Shown: in pieces, positions 1 to 7,603 of the stretch
Layout: each line of letters opens with the position of its first letter
Position numbering within the stretch: position 1 is the first letter of the stretch
Assembly: GCF_014643695.1 (NCBI RefSeq)
Contig: NZ_BMJY01000002.1
Coordinates: 1-64,000 of the forward strand
Length of the DNA stretch: 64,000 bases
Direction: 5' to 3'
Source of the DNA: Microbacterium album
Lineage (GTDB): Bacteria; Actinomycetota; Actinomycetes; Actinomycetales; Microbacteriaceae
The notes under the pieces: generated by a model
The model's database searches: none
The model's input: only the letters and a program-made list of their open reading frames with translations
Told to the model about the DNA's origin: nothing
Position numbers and translations under genes: made by a program

Positions 1-87
1 CACTTCTACAATCACCACAGGCGCCACTCCGCCATCGGAGCCCCGCCCATCAGCAGACTCAACAACCTACCTGGACATCACAACTAG
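1..87 (+). CDS. IS481-type transposase, C-terminal end only
   Basis: The window opens inside a gene. The last 28 residues read HFYNHHRRHSAIGAPPISRL followed by NNLPGHHN and a TAG stop. The YNHHRRHSAIG.PPISRL pattern is typical of the end of the rve integrase core in IS481-family transposases, which cut and join element ends through a DDE site that would lie upstream of this window. Because the rest is outside the window, an intact element cannot be told from a remnant. Confidence 0.8.
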   Translation, partial: HFYNHHRRHSAIGAPPISRLNNLPGHHN

Positions 88-89
88 CG

Positions 90-134
90 CCGGTGCCGGT
101 TACTAGTGCGGGGAGCGCTAGTAAGCCGCACCGG
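90..134. repeat. Imperfect 20-bp inverted repeat after transposase
   Basis: The arms are 90-109 (ccggtgccggttactagtgc) and 115-134 (gcgctagtaagccgcaccgg), separated by five bases, with a few mismatches. It starts three bases after the transposase stop. It may be a transcription terminator of the element or part of its right end. No T-tract follows, so a terminator role is only a guess. Confidence 0.6.
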
Positions 135-227
135 GGCTAGTCAACGCCTCGGGGGCGGGGACGTCGGGGCTGTGCTCGCCCGGGACGTCGGACGTCGCGG
201 GGCGGGCCGGAAGGACACTCGCCTGCA

Positions 228-1316
228 CTACGCCTCATACGCGCGGACCCGGTCCCGGATGATGGATGCGAAGGAATAGATATCATCCAGTGCGCTGATC
301 GGATGCCGGGTCTCGTTCTTATCCGCATCGAACAGCCCGATGTACTTCTGCGACTTACCGTTGAAGTGAAGCCTCGCGATTGGCTTGCGGTTGTTGTCAT
401 CGAGCAGGATGGCGAAGTACGACTTCGCGTCGCGGTGCGCGATGCGCTGCGGCTTGACCTCGCTGCATGCGATCGCCTTCACGATCTGATAGCCCTCAAG
501 CTCTTCCAGGGTCGTCTCGATTTCGGTATCGCGGTTGAGATCGGCCTCTGACGCGGGCGCACTCGTCACCGTCTCGGGAGCGGCCGCTTGTGCCTCGCCG
601 TACGCGCCAGCCCCGAGCGCTGTCTTGAGCCGGTCGTTCACCTGGTCGCTCAGGAACTGCTTCAGAGCCTTCTGCACCAGCGGGTAGAACTGCTCACGCA
701 CTCGTTGTGTGAACGACCCGTCGTATACCTTCGACGTGAAGTACTTGACCCATTCGGGCGACGGAGCTTTGAACTCCTCCGCGATCGCCCGCTTGATCGC
801 TCCAACGTACTTCAGTTCCTCGGCCGCGCTCACGATGGAATCGAGGTCGAAGTCCTCCTTCGTGAGCTTCCGCAGCTCGGGAACTAGCGACTCATCCAGG
901 TCTGCGAGATCAAGCACCAGGAACGGGCGGGAGTCCATCCGGTTCGGAGCGTCGAGATCTGTGTAGAAGTGGTAGGCCTCACCGTTGGTAAGCACCGCGA
1001 TGCGTGCGTTCGTGACAGAGAAATATCGGTAGAGCTGGGAAGCGTGCTCGATCTTCAGCGAAGACAGCTTGCACTCAATGAGAAGTTGCACTTCACCGTC
1101 GCGGAGGATCGCGTAGTCGATCTTCTCGCCGCGTTTGGTTCCCACATCGGCAGTGAACTCGGGAACCACCTCCATCGGATCGAAGACGTCGTAGCCCAAA
1201 ACGGATGAGATGAACGGCATGATGAAAGCTGTCTTCGTCGCCTCTTCGGTCTTGATCGCGTGCTTCTGGTTCTGAACCTTGAGGGCGAGTGCATTGAGCC
1301 GTTCGGTGAAGTCCAT
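228..1316 (-). CDS. Orphan type I restriction R-like nuclease (HSDR_N type)
   Basis: A 362-residue protein resembling the N-terminal nuclease domain of type I restriction R subunits. The PD-(D/E)XK core is visible as D67 in GEKIDYAIL and E81-C-K83 in LLIECK. There is no helicase (DEAD) motor, and no specificity or methylase gene is adjacent. A separate C-terminal domain (about residues 255-362) follows a short AAAPETVTSAPAS linker. An AGGA element precedes the ATG. Base composition is visibly less GC-rich than the neighbouring lipoprotein gene, and it sits next to transposase debris, suggesting acquisition. A role in defence is inferred from family and context; stand-alone members of this family have no agreed function. 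Confidence 0.75.
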   Translation of the reverse strand: MDFTERLNALALKVQNQKHAIKTEEATKTAFIMPFISSVLGYDVFDPMEVVPEFTADVGTKRGEKIDYAILRDGEVQLLIECKLSSLKIEHASQLYRYFSVTNARIAVLTNGEAYHFYTDLDAPNRMDSRPFLVLDLADLDESLVPELRKLTKEDFDLDSIVSAAEELKYVGAIKRAIAEEFKAPSPEWVKYFTSKVYDGSFTQRVREQFYPLVQKALKQFLSDQVNDRLKTALGAGAYGEAQAAAPETVTSAPASEADLNRDTEIETTLEELEGYQIVKAIACSEVKPQRIAHRDAKSYFAILLDDNNRKPIARLHFNGKSQKYIGLFDADKNETRHPISALDDIYSFASIIRDRVRAYEA

Positions 1317-1428
1317 GGGTCGTCCTATCGGGTAATGAACGGGGCAATAAATGTCTACCGTCTCCGCGTCCGAAAGTTGAGGAACACACCGGCGACTGCC
1401 TGCGGCGTGTGCTCGCCCGCCGGCGGGG

Positions 1429-3507
1429 TCAGCGGGTGGCGAGGGCCGTGGCGATGCGCTCGACGGCGGCGACCCCGGCGGCCATGCGCCACTGCGCCGG
1501 GTCGTCGGCGCTGGTGGCGGTGACGACGATGCGGTAGCCGGGCAGCCACGACTCGAGCTCCAGGCCGCTCGGCACGTACGCGCCGAGCACGAAGCCGTCC
1601 ACGGCGTCGAGCGCCGGGGAGTCCTGGGGGCCGCCGAGCTCCGAGCGCTCCGCCTCCGTGCGCCGGCGGTCGACCTCGTCCGCGTCGGCGCGCTCGCGCG
1701 ACACCCACACCTGCACGTGCGTGCGCGGCGCGTCCGCGAGCGAGAGGTCCGGTTCGGACGACCAGCCGCACACCGTGCGCCCGGTGCCGGTGGCCGGCAT
1801 GTCGCGCACCGGATGGAAGCCCGAGGTCAGCGGATCGGCGAGGTCGAAGAGGTCGTCGCACGTCAGTCGCGCGATGCCCAGCCCGTCCAGGGCCTCCACC
1901 GCGGCGCCGGCCGCCCCGGGGCTCGACCACACGTCGGGCAGCGCCGCGGCGAGGGCCCGGCGCTCGTCGGGCGTGCAGTGCGCCAGCGGCGCGACGGCAA
2001 CCTCCACCGCGCCCCGCCAGGACGGATGCGACGCCAGGCTGCGCGACGGATCGGCGAACTCGGGACGTCCCGTCAGATTCGTCAGCAGCGCGACGGCGTC
2101 GGCCTCGGCGTCCGTGCAGCGTGCACTCCACGCCCCCAGCGCCGGGGCGTCGTCGTGCGCGACGACGAGCCAGGACGCGCCGCCGACCGGCGACGCGGCG
2201 GCAGCCGCGATCGGCTCGGCGAGCACGGGCACCAGCTCCTCGAACACGCCCGCGGCGGCCAGGCGGAGCGCCGCGGACACCGCGCGCTCGCCCTGCACGC
2301 GCCGCGCTGCGGCCGGATCCGCCTGCCCGAGCGCGCTCGCCGCGGCGGCGGTCTCAGCGGCGAAGCCGCGCCCCTCGGAGGTGTCGCCGTCCGCGAGCCG
2401 CTGCGCGCACGACGTCAGGCCCGTCGCGACCGCCGCCACGTCCGCCGCCCGCCCGATCGTCCCCTCGCCGGTCGCGGCGGCGCACGACAGCAGGCCCGCG
2501 GCCAGCGCGGTGGTCTCCGGCGCCGGCACCTCGCCGAGCCCCGCCGTCCGGAAGAACGCCGCCGTCAGGTCGACGGCCGCGGTGAAGGCATCCACCCGTG
2601 CCACCGCGCGCACCGGCTCGCCCGCGCCCGCCGTGCCCGTGCCCGGACGCTCGATCCCCAGGCTCAGCTCGGCGCCGGGCGGCAGCAGCTCCGCGCCGTC
2701 CCGCTCGACCGCGGCGGCGGCGAGCGACCAGAAGTGCCCCGGATCCGCGTGGCGGGTGGCCCACGCGACGGACGCGCCCTCCGTGAGCTCGAGGATCCGG
2801 GCGACCGTGCCGGTGTTGACGCTGCGCACCGTGAGGGTGTCCGACTGGTGCGCCTCGGCGCACATCCGCAGCGCCGCGTCCGGGCGATCCGGGCCGGGAG
2901 CGGCGTACGTGGTCACCCAGCCGGGGAGCCCGCCGGGGCCGCATTCGGGAGTCGTCGGGTCGGGCGGGCGCAGCGGCTCCGCCGCCCGGACGTCGGGGGC
3001 GGCCCACGAGATGACCGCACTGCCCGTCACGTCCGCCCGCAGGGTCCCGTCGGCGAGGACCGGCGCTCCCGCGGGGGTCCAGACCCGCCGCTGAGCGTCC
3101 CACTCCACCAGCGCCGCCGTCTCGGCCGCGTGCGGCGGCAGCCCCGAGACGTCCCACGCGATCTCCACCGGCTGCGCGAAAGCGGCCGTCGCCTCGATGC
3201 GCACGGGGGTGCCGAACAGCTCGGCGGCGATGCCCGAGTCGGCGCGCCCGAGGGGCTCGCCCACCGCGACGCCCGCGGACCTGACGCGGATCGCGTCGCG
3301 CGGCACGTCGACCGTGACGTCACCGTGGGTCCAGCGGGCGCCGGCCTCGTCGACCTGCGTCGTGCGGGTGCCGCCGAACACGGGCGCCGGATCGCGCCGC
3401 GCCTCCCCCTCGGCGGGTTCGGGGACACAGCCGGCCACGACGAGCAGCACCGCGGCCGCGGCGACGGCGGCGGCGAGGCGTCGGGTCCGCCCGCTTCGTG
3501 AACGCAC
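1429..3507 (-). CDS. Large secreted lipoprotein of unknown function
   Basis: A 692-residue protein when read from the GTG at 3507. This start places RSRSGRTRR directly before a hydrophobic stretch and a VAGC lipobox with Cys27, a normal lipoprotein signal. An in-frame ATG at 3573 would add 22 Arg-rich residues and is less likely. The first part of the mature protein (about residues 45-190) looks like a beta-sandwich (VTVDVPRDAI, PVRIEATAAF, AVISWA). The remainder is Ala-rich and probably helical, ending in a domain with RIVVTATSADD. No catalytic motif was recognised. It is expected on the outer face of the cytoplasmic membrane. It is divergent from the phosphatase gene, with 88 bases between the two starts. 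Confidence 0.7.
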   Translation of the reverse strand: MRSRSGRTRRLAAAVAAAAVLLVVAGCVPEPAEGEARRDPAPVFGGTRTTQVDEAGARWTHGDVTVDVPRDAIRVRSAGVAVGEPLGRADSGIAAELFGTPVRIEATAAFAQPVEIAWDVSGLPPHAAETAALVEWDAQRRVWTPAGAPVLADGTLRADVTGSAVISWAAPDVRAAEPLRPPDPTTPECGPGGLPGWVTTYAAPGPDRPDAALRMCAEAHQSDTLTVRSVNTGTVARILELTEGASVAWATRHADPGHFWSLAAAAVERDGAELLPPGAELSLGIERPGTGTAGAGEPVRAVARVDAFTAAVDLTAAFFRTAGLGEVPAPETTALAAGLLSCAAATGEGTIGRAADVAAVATGLTSCAQRLADGDTSEGRGFAAETAAAASALGQADPAAARRVQGERAVSAALRLAAAGVFEELVPVLAEPIAAAAASPVGGASWLVVAHDDAPALGAWSARCTDAEADAVALLTNLTGRPEFADPSRSLASHPSWRGAVEVAVAPLAHCTPDERRALAAALPDVWSSPGAAGAAVEALDGLGIARLTCDDLFDLADPLTSGFHPVRDMPATGTGRTVCGWSSEPDLSLADAPRTHVQVWVSRERADADEVDRRRTEAERSELGGPQDSPALDAVDGFVLGAYVPSGLELESWLPGYRIVVTATSADDPAQWRMAAGVAAVERIATALATR

Positions 3508-3583
3508 CCGCCCACGGTAGCCGCGGGGCCGCGCGCTCGCGCGGCGACGCACCGGCGTTGCCGCGCCGTTCACCGGGCCTCTC

Positions 3584-3589
3584 TATGAT
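3584..3589 (+). promoter_or_regulatory. Leaderless -10 TATGAT
   Basis: TATGAT is followed by six bases and the GTG at 3596, which favours that start over the in-frame GTG at 3590. Confidence 0.6.
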
Positions 3590-3595
3590 GTGATC

Positions 3596-4225
3596 GTGCC
3601 CGCCGAACGCCTCCATCTCGTGCGCCATGGCGAGGTGCACAATCCCGACCGCGTGCTGTACGAGCGGCTCCCCGGGTTCGGGCTCAGCACCGAGGGGCGT
3701 CGCATGGCGCGCGCCGCCGCGGAGCACGTGCTCGGCCTGGGACGTCCCGTGGCGGCCCTGCTGTCTTCGCCGCTGCAGCGCGCGCAGGAGTCGTCCGAGC
3801 CCTTCGCGGAGCTGCTCGGTCTCGCGCCCCGCATCGAGGAGCGCGTCATCGAGCCGACCAACGTCTTCGCCGGCATGCGCATGAGCCGCGCGCTGCGCAA
3901 GCCGTGGAACTGGCATCACCTGCGCCGCCCCTCCCTGCCCAGCTGGGGCGAGCCCTACACCCAGATCGTGGAGCGGATGCGCTCCGCCATGGACGACGTG
4001 TGGGACGCGACCGCCGCCGGAGACATCGTGATCGTGTCGCACCAGGCGCCCATCTGGCTGACGCACCTCTCGGTCGCGGGCCTGCCGCTGCGCCACGACC
4101 CCCGCACCCGTCGCTGCGCGCTGTCGAGCGTCACGACGTTCGAGCGTGTGGGCGACGTGTGGCGCGAGGTGTCGTACGCCGAGCCCGCGGCGACCGAGGA
4201 CGCCGTCGACGTCGGCGCCGTCTGA
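3596..4225 (+). CDS. Histidine phosphatase family protein
   Basis: A 209-residue member of the phosphoglycerate mutase-like superfamily. The catalytic RHG motif (residues 10-12, in LHLVRHGEV) is near the N-terminus, SSPLQRAQES follows, and the second catalytic His lies in IVSHQAPI. The substrate is not evident. In mycobacteria the same kind of gene (Rv0525) directly precedes the thioredoxin-like, CcdA, ResB and CcsA genes, as it nearly does here, so a link to cytochrome c maturation or haem chemistry is plausible but unproven. Here an SDR/TetR pair separates it from resA. Confidence 0.85.
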   Translation: MPAERLHLVRHGEVHNPDRVLYERLPGFGLSTEGRRMARAAAEHVLGLGRPVAALLSSPLQRAQESSEPFAELLGLAPRIEERVIEPTNVFAGMRMSRALRKPWNWHHLRRPSLPSWGEPYTQIVERMRSAMDDVWDATAAGDIVIVSHQAPIWLTHLSVAGLPLRHDPRTRRCALSSVTTFERVGDVWREVSYAEPAATEDAVDVGAV

Positions 4226-4282
4226 CCCCGGTGCCGTCGCCGTCGGCGCGGGGCGTGGGTGCTATGCCGACATGGCGTGCCG

Positions 4283-5188
4283 CTACCGATCGAAAGGGAA
4301 CGTCACCCCCGTCAGCTCTTCGGACGCAGACCACAGGCGCCGCTGAGTTGCCAGATCATAGGACTCCGGGCTGGAGGCGACGACCCTGGGATACCCGCGC
4401 GTCTCGCTCCTGTTGCCGGGGCCGTAGTACTGGCCTCCGAGAACCGACGGGTCGGCTGCGGCACGTACGGTCGGCAGAGCGCCCTTCTCCGGTGCCTGCG
4501 TAAGGAGCGGTGCCAGCCACGTGACGGGTCTGCGGACCACGGAGGGTGTGTGGCGGAGGAGCTCGGTATTGGAGATGCCGGGATGCGCGGCGACCGCGAT
4601 GGTCGTGCCGAGTGGCGCGAGGCGACGTTGCAGCTCGTACGTGAACATGAGGTTCGCGAGCTTGGCCTGACCGTACGCAGCCACGCGGCTGTATGAGCGC
4701 TCCCAGTTCAGATCGTCGAAGTGGATGGCGGCGCGGATGCGGTGGCCGGTGCTGCTGACCGTGACGATCCGTGATCCAGGCACCGGCAGCATGCGGTCCA
4801 GCAGAAGTCCGGTGAGTGCGAAGTGGCCGAGGTGATTCGTGCCGAACTGCAGCTCGAACCCGTCCTCGGTGGTTCGCCGCGGCGTGTACATCACGCCGGC
4901 GTTGTTGATCAGAAGGTCGATGCGCGAGTGCGTGGAGCGCAGTTCCTCCGCGGCCGACCGGATCGAGTCGAGAGACGTCAGGTCGAGGGCTTGCACAGAG
5001 ACATCGCCCGAAATGAGGGCAGCCGCCGCCTCGCCCTTCCGCGGGTCTCGGACCGCGAGGACCACCGTCGCCCCGCGTTCGGCGAGCATGCGGGCGGCGT
5101 GGAAGCCGAGCCCTGCATTGCCTCCCGTGACGATCGCCACGCGGCCGTGCTGGTCGGGGATGTCCTGCTCGGTCCAGTCGATGTGCAT
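4283..5188 (-). CDS. Short-chain dehydrogenase/reductase
   Basis: A 301-residue classical-type SDR. The dinucleotide motif TGGNAGLG is at 21-28, NNAG at 95-98, a catalytic Ser in TVSSTG and Y172-xxx-K176 in AYGQAK, so the active site is complete. Overall layout resembles retinol dehydrogenase-like oxidoreductases of bacteria that carry an HFDDLNW stretch. The ATG at 5188 is chosen because AGGAGA lies six bases upstream; a longer frame exists but would run through the TetR gene. It is divergently transcribed from the adjacent TetR regulator, which most likely controls it. The substrate is unknown. Confidence 0.9.
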   Translation of the reverse strand: MHIDWTEQDIPDQHGRVAIVTGGNAGLGFHAARMLAERGATVVLAVRDPRKGEAAAALISGDVSVQALDLTSLDSIRSAAEELRSTHSRIDLLINNAGVMYTPRRTTEDGFELQFGTNHLGHFALTGLLLDRMLPVPGSRIVTVSSTGHRIRAAIHFDDLNWERSYSRVAAYGQAKLANLMFTYELQRRLAPLGTTIAVAAHPGISNTELLRHTPSVVRRPVTWLAPLLTQAPEKGALPTVRAAADPSVLGGQYYGPGNRSETRGYPRVVASSPESYDLATQRRLWSASEELTGVTFPFDR

Positions 5189-5207
5189 GAGCTCTCCTAG
5201 AAACCGC

Positions 5208-5264
5208 CGGTCTTTTATATGAAGATAAGAGACCGATGGTGCGTTGTCAAGGAACTGTCGGTCT
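5208..5264. promoter_or_regulatory. Probable TetR operator cluster
   Basis: CGGTCT at 5208-5213 and its reverse complement AGACCG at 5230-5235 form an inverted repeat with a 16-base spacer. A third copy, TCGGTCTGTT, lies at 5258-5267. The set sits between the SDR and TetR genes and covers the -10 region of the leftward promoter, as expected for a repressor site. Confidence 0.6.
5222..5250 (-). promoter_or_regulatory. Sigma-70 type promoter for the SDR gene
   Basis: On the minus strand TTGACA (5250-5245) and TATCTT (5227-5222) are separated by 17 bases. The -10 falls inside the inverted repeat described above. Confidence 0.6.
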
Positions 5265-5284
5265 GTTGCACTACGCTCGAGTCG

Positions 5285-5947
5285 ATGACGTTCCAGCGGG
5301 CGCGCAGCGAGGAGCAGCGGCAGATTCGCCGCCGGGCGATCCTCGATGCGGCGACGGCGATGCTGGACGAGATGCCCGTGGCGGACGTCACCCTCAATGA
5401 GCTGAGCCGGCGCGTGGGGTTGGCCAAGTCGAACGTGCTGAGGTACTTCGATTCGCGGGAGGCAGTGCTCCTCGAGTTGCTGGACGACTTTCTCGGTGAG
5501 TGGATCGCCACCCTGGAACGAGAGATGGCGGAGATCCGCCCCGGGGACGCCCTGGAGGCGCGCGCCGCGCGCCTCGCCGACGTCCTCAGCCGGACGTTGG
5601 CGGAGCGCCCGGTGCTGTGCGGTCTTTTCGGCGCGCAGGGGAGTGTGCTTGAACGCAACGTTTCGGTGGAGGTGGTCAAGCGTCACAAGCGCGCCTCCCT
5701 CAGACGACTCGACGCGATGACCGCCCTCGTGCGTGGCCGCATGCCGGAGATCGGCGACAACAGCCAGCAGTTCTGCCTCACCGTGCTGGTGTCAGCCGGG
5801 GCGCTATCGGGCTACGTCCCCCCGCCGCCCAGCCTTCTCGCCGCCTATGCGGAGGAGCCCGAACTCGGCGTGCTGCACGTGGAACTGCCGCAAGCGCTCC
5901 GAGCCGCGTTCACCGCTCAGCTGCTCGGAGTTCTACCGCGCTCCTGA
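5285..5947 (+). CDS. TetR/AcrR family regulator
   Basis: A 220-residue protein starting at MTFQRARSEEQ. The N-terminal TetR DNA-binding domain is clear: RRRAILDAATAML, then a helix-turn-helix around LNELSRRVGLAKSNVLRYF. The C-terminal ligand domain is of the kind found with many actinobacterial SDR genes. An in-frame ATG at 5219 is rejected because it lies inside the operator region and would add non-conserved residues. It probably represses itself and the divergent SDR gene through the CGGTCT repeats. The inducer is unknown. Confidence 0.88.
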   Translation: MTFQRARSEEQRQIRRRAILDAATAMLDEMPVADVTLNELSRRVGLAKSNVLRYFDSREAVLLELLDDFLGEWIATLEREMAEIRPGDALEARAARLADVLSRTLAERPVLCGLFGAQGSVLERNVSVEVVKRHKRASLRRLDAMTALVRGRMPEIGDNSQQFCLTVLVSAGALSGYVPPPPSLLAAYAEEPELGVLHVELPQALRAAFTAQLLGVLPRS

Positions 5948-6021
5948 GGTCATGCAGGCGCCGGCCGATGGCGTTGGCGAGTGCTTTCGGCTGGTGCTCA
6001 GGTCGGATCGGGCGCGAAACA

Positions 6022-6027
6022 TAGGAT
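6022..6027 (+). promoter_or_regulatory. Leaderless -10 TAGGAT
   Basis: TAGGAT, six bases, then the GTG of the ResA-like gene at 6034. Confidence 0.6.
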
Positions 6028-6033
6028 GGGGAT

Positions 6034-6702
6034 GTGCTCCCCGTCGCCCGACTGACCGCATCGTCGCGTTCGCGCCGCGTGCCCGCGGGCCGCCCCGGGC
6101 GGCCTCGCCGGATGAACAGGGCCGGTGCCGCGCTGCTGGCCGGCGCGCTCGCCCTGGGCCTGGCCGCGTGCGCGCCCGATCCCGTCTCCCAGTCGTATCT
6201 CGAGGGCGAGAACCTCGGGTACATCGCGGGGGAGTGGGCCGTCGAGTCGATCCCGGAGTCCGAGCGCGGCGAGCCCGTCGTATGGGCGGGCACGACCGAG
6301 ACGGGCGAGGAGCTCTCGAGCGACGACGTCGCCGGCGACGTCGTGGTCGTCAACTTCTGGTACGCCGCGTGCGCGCCGTGCCGCGCCGAGGCGGGCGACC
6401 TCGAGCAGGTCTGGCAGGACTTCAAGGACGAGGGGGTCTCGTTCGTCGGGGTCAACACGTTCGACCAGGCCGACCAGGCCCGCGCGTTCGCCGAGAAGTG
6501 GGGCGTGACGTACCCGAGCGTCATCGACGCCACGCGCGGCGACGTCAAGCTGGCGTTCGCGGCCGCGACGCCGATCCAGGCGACCCCCGTCACGCTCGTG
6601 CTCGACACGCAGGGGCGCGTCGCCGCCCGCGTCATCGGTCCCATCAAAGGCCCGTCGATCCTCTCGACCCTCGTGCGCGAGACGCTCGAGGAGAGCGCGT
6701 GA
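6034..6702 (+). CDS. resA: ResA/TlpA-type thioredoxin lipoprotein
   Basis: A 222-residue thiol-disulfide protein of cytochrome c maturation. It has an Arg-rich start, a hydrophobic stretch and a lipobox ending at Cys46 (LGLAAC), so it should be tethered outside the membrane. The thioredoxin fold carries the redox pair C113-A-P-C116 in FWYAACAPCR, and the cis-Pro region QATPVTLVLD is present. The family keeps apocytochrome haem-binding cysteines reduced, receiving electrons through CcdA, encoded just downstream. The GTG at 6034 is supported by the leaderless -10; an internal ATG at 6112 would still give a lipoprotein signal but has no ribosome binding site. Confidence 0.9.
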   Translation: MLPVARLTASSRSRRVPAGRPGRPRRMNRAGAALLAGALALGLAACAPDPVSQSYLEGENLGYIAGEWAVESIPESERGEPVVWAGTTETGEELSSDDVAGDVVVVNFWYAACAPCRAEAGDLEQVWQDFKDEGVSFVGVNTFDQADQARAFAEKWGVTYPSVIDATRGDVKLAFAAATPIQATPVTLVLDTQGRVAARVIGPIKGPSILSTLVRETLEESA

Positions 6703-6775
6703 GCGGTCGCGGCGCGGCCGCTGACCCCGTGTCGCTCCGCGGCGCGGCCGCCGGCCCCGTGTCGGAGCCGCGTCC

Positions 6776-7603
6776 GTGAACCCCGGCGCACTCGTCGCCG
6801 ACGGCACCCTGTGGCTGGCGCTGCCGATCGCCGTGCTCGCGGGCCTGATCTCGTTCCTGTCCCCCTGCGTGCTGCCGCTCGTCCCCGGATACCTCGGGTT
6901 CATCGCGGGAGCCGTCGCCCCGCGCTCGGCCGTGCCCGTCGCCGCGACCGCGGGCTCGGGCGGCACCGTCCCCGCCGCGGCGCCCGAGGCGGCCCCGGGC
7001 GCGCCCGACGCCTCGCGTGGACGGCTCGTCGGGGGCGTGCTGCTGTTCATCGCGGGCTTCACGCTCGTGTTTGTCGGGCTCATCGTGCTCGGCGGCGTGG
7101 CGGGCGGCGCGACGGCGCGGTTCTCGGTGCTCTACGGCGACCTCATCACGCGGATCCTGGGCGTCGTGATCATCCTGCTCGGGCTGGTCTTCATGGGCTT
7201 CTTCGGCATCGCGCAGCGCATCGCCCGTCCACAACTTCGTGGAAACGCCGGCCTCATCGGCGCGCCGCTGCTCGGCATCGCGCTGGGCATCGGCTGGGCG
7301 CCGTGCATCGGCCCCACGCTCGCCGCCATCCTCGCCATCTCGTTCAACCAGGGCGATGCGGGACGCGCCGTGCTCCTGGGCCTGGCGTACTCGCTCGGGC
7401 TCGGCATCCCGTTCCTGCTCGTCGCCCTCGGGTTCGGCTGGGCGACCCGCTCGCTCGCGTTCCTACGCCGCCACGTGCGGGTCCTCAACATCGTCGGCGG
7501 CGCTCTGCTGGTGGTGCTGGGCCTGCTCATGGTCACCGGCGTCTGGACCATGGTGATGTCGCGCCTGCAGGGGGTGTTCGCCAATGTCCCGCTCCCGCTC
7601 TGA
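6776..7603 (+). CDS. ccdA: Cytochrome c biogenesis protein CcdA
   Basis: A 275-residue integral membrane protein that passes electrons from cytoplasmic thioredoxin to ResA. The two redox-active cysteines are in the paired motifs SFLSPCVLPLVPGY and GWAPCIGPTLAA, each at the start of a three-helix half. An Ala/Pro/Gly-rich loop of about 45 residues after the first helix is longer than in minimal CcdA proteins. It begins with GTG, 73 bases after resA, and its end overlaps the start of resB by 20 bases, so the genes are probably co-transcribed. Confidence 0.93.
   Translation: MNPGALVADGTLWLALPIAVLAGLISFLSPCVLPLVPGYLGFIAGAVAPRSAVPVAATAGSGGTVPAAAPEAAPGAPDASRGRLVGGVLLFIAGFTLVFVGLIVLGGVAGGATARFSVLYGDLITRILGVVIILLGLVFMGFFGIAQRIARPQLRGNAGLIGAPLLGIALGIGWAPCIGPTLAAILAISFNQGDAGRAVLLGLAYSLGLGIPFLLVALGFGWATRSLAFLRRHVRVLNIVGGALLVVLGLLMVTGVWTMVMSRLQGVFANVPLPL

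Noticed and set aside
5219-5284. Upstream ATG for the TetR gene next to the SDR
   Set aside because: It falls inside the operator/promoter region and adds residues unlike TetR N-termini.
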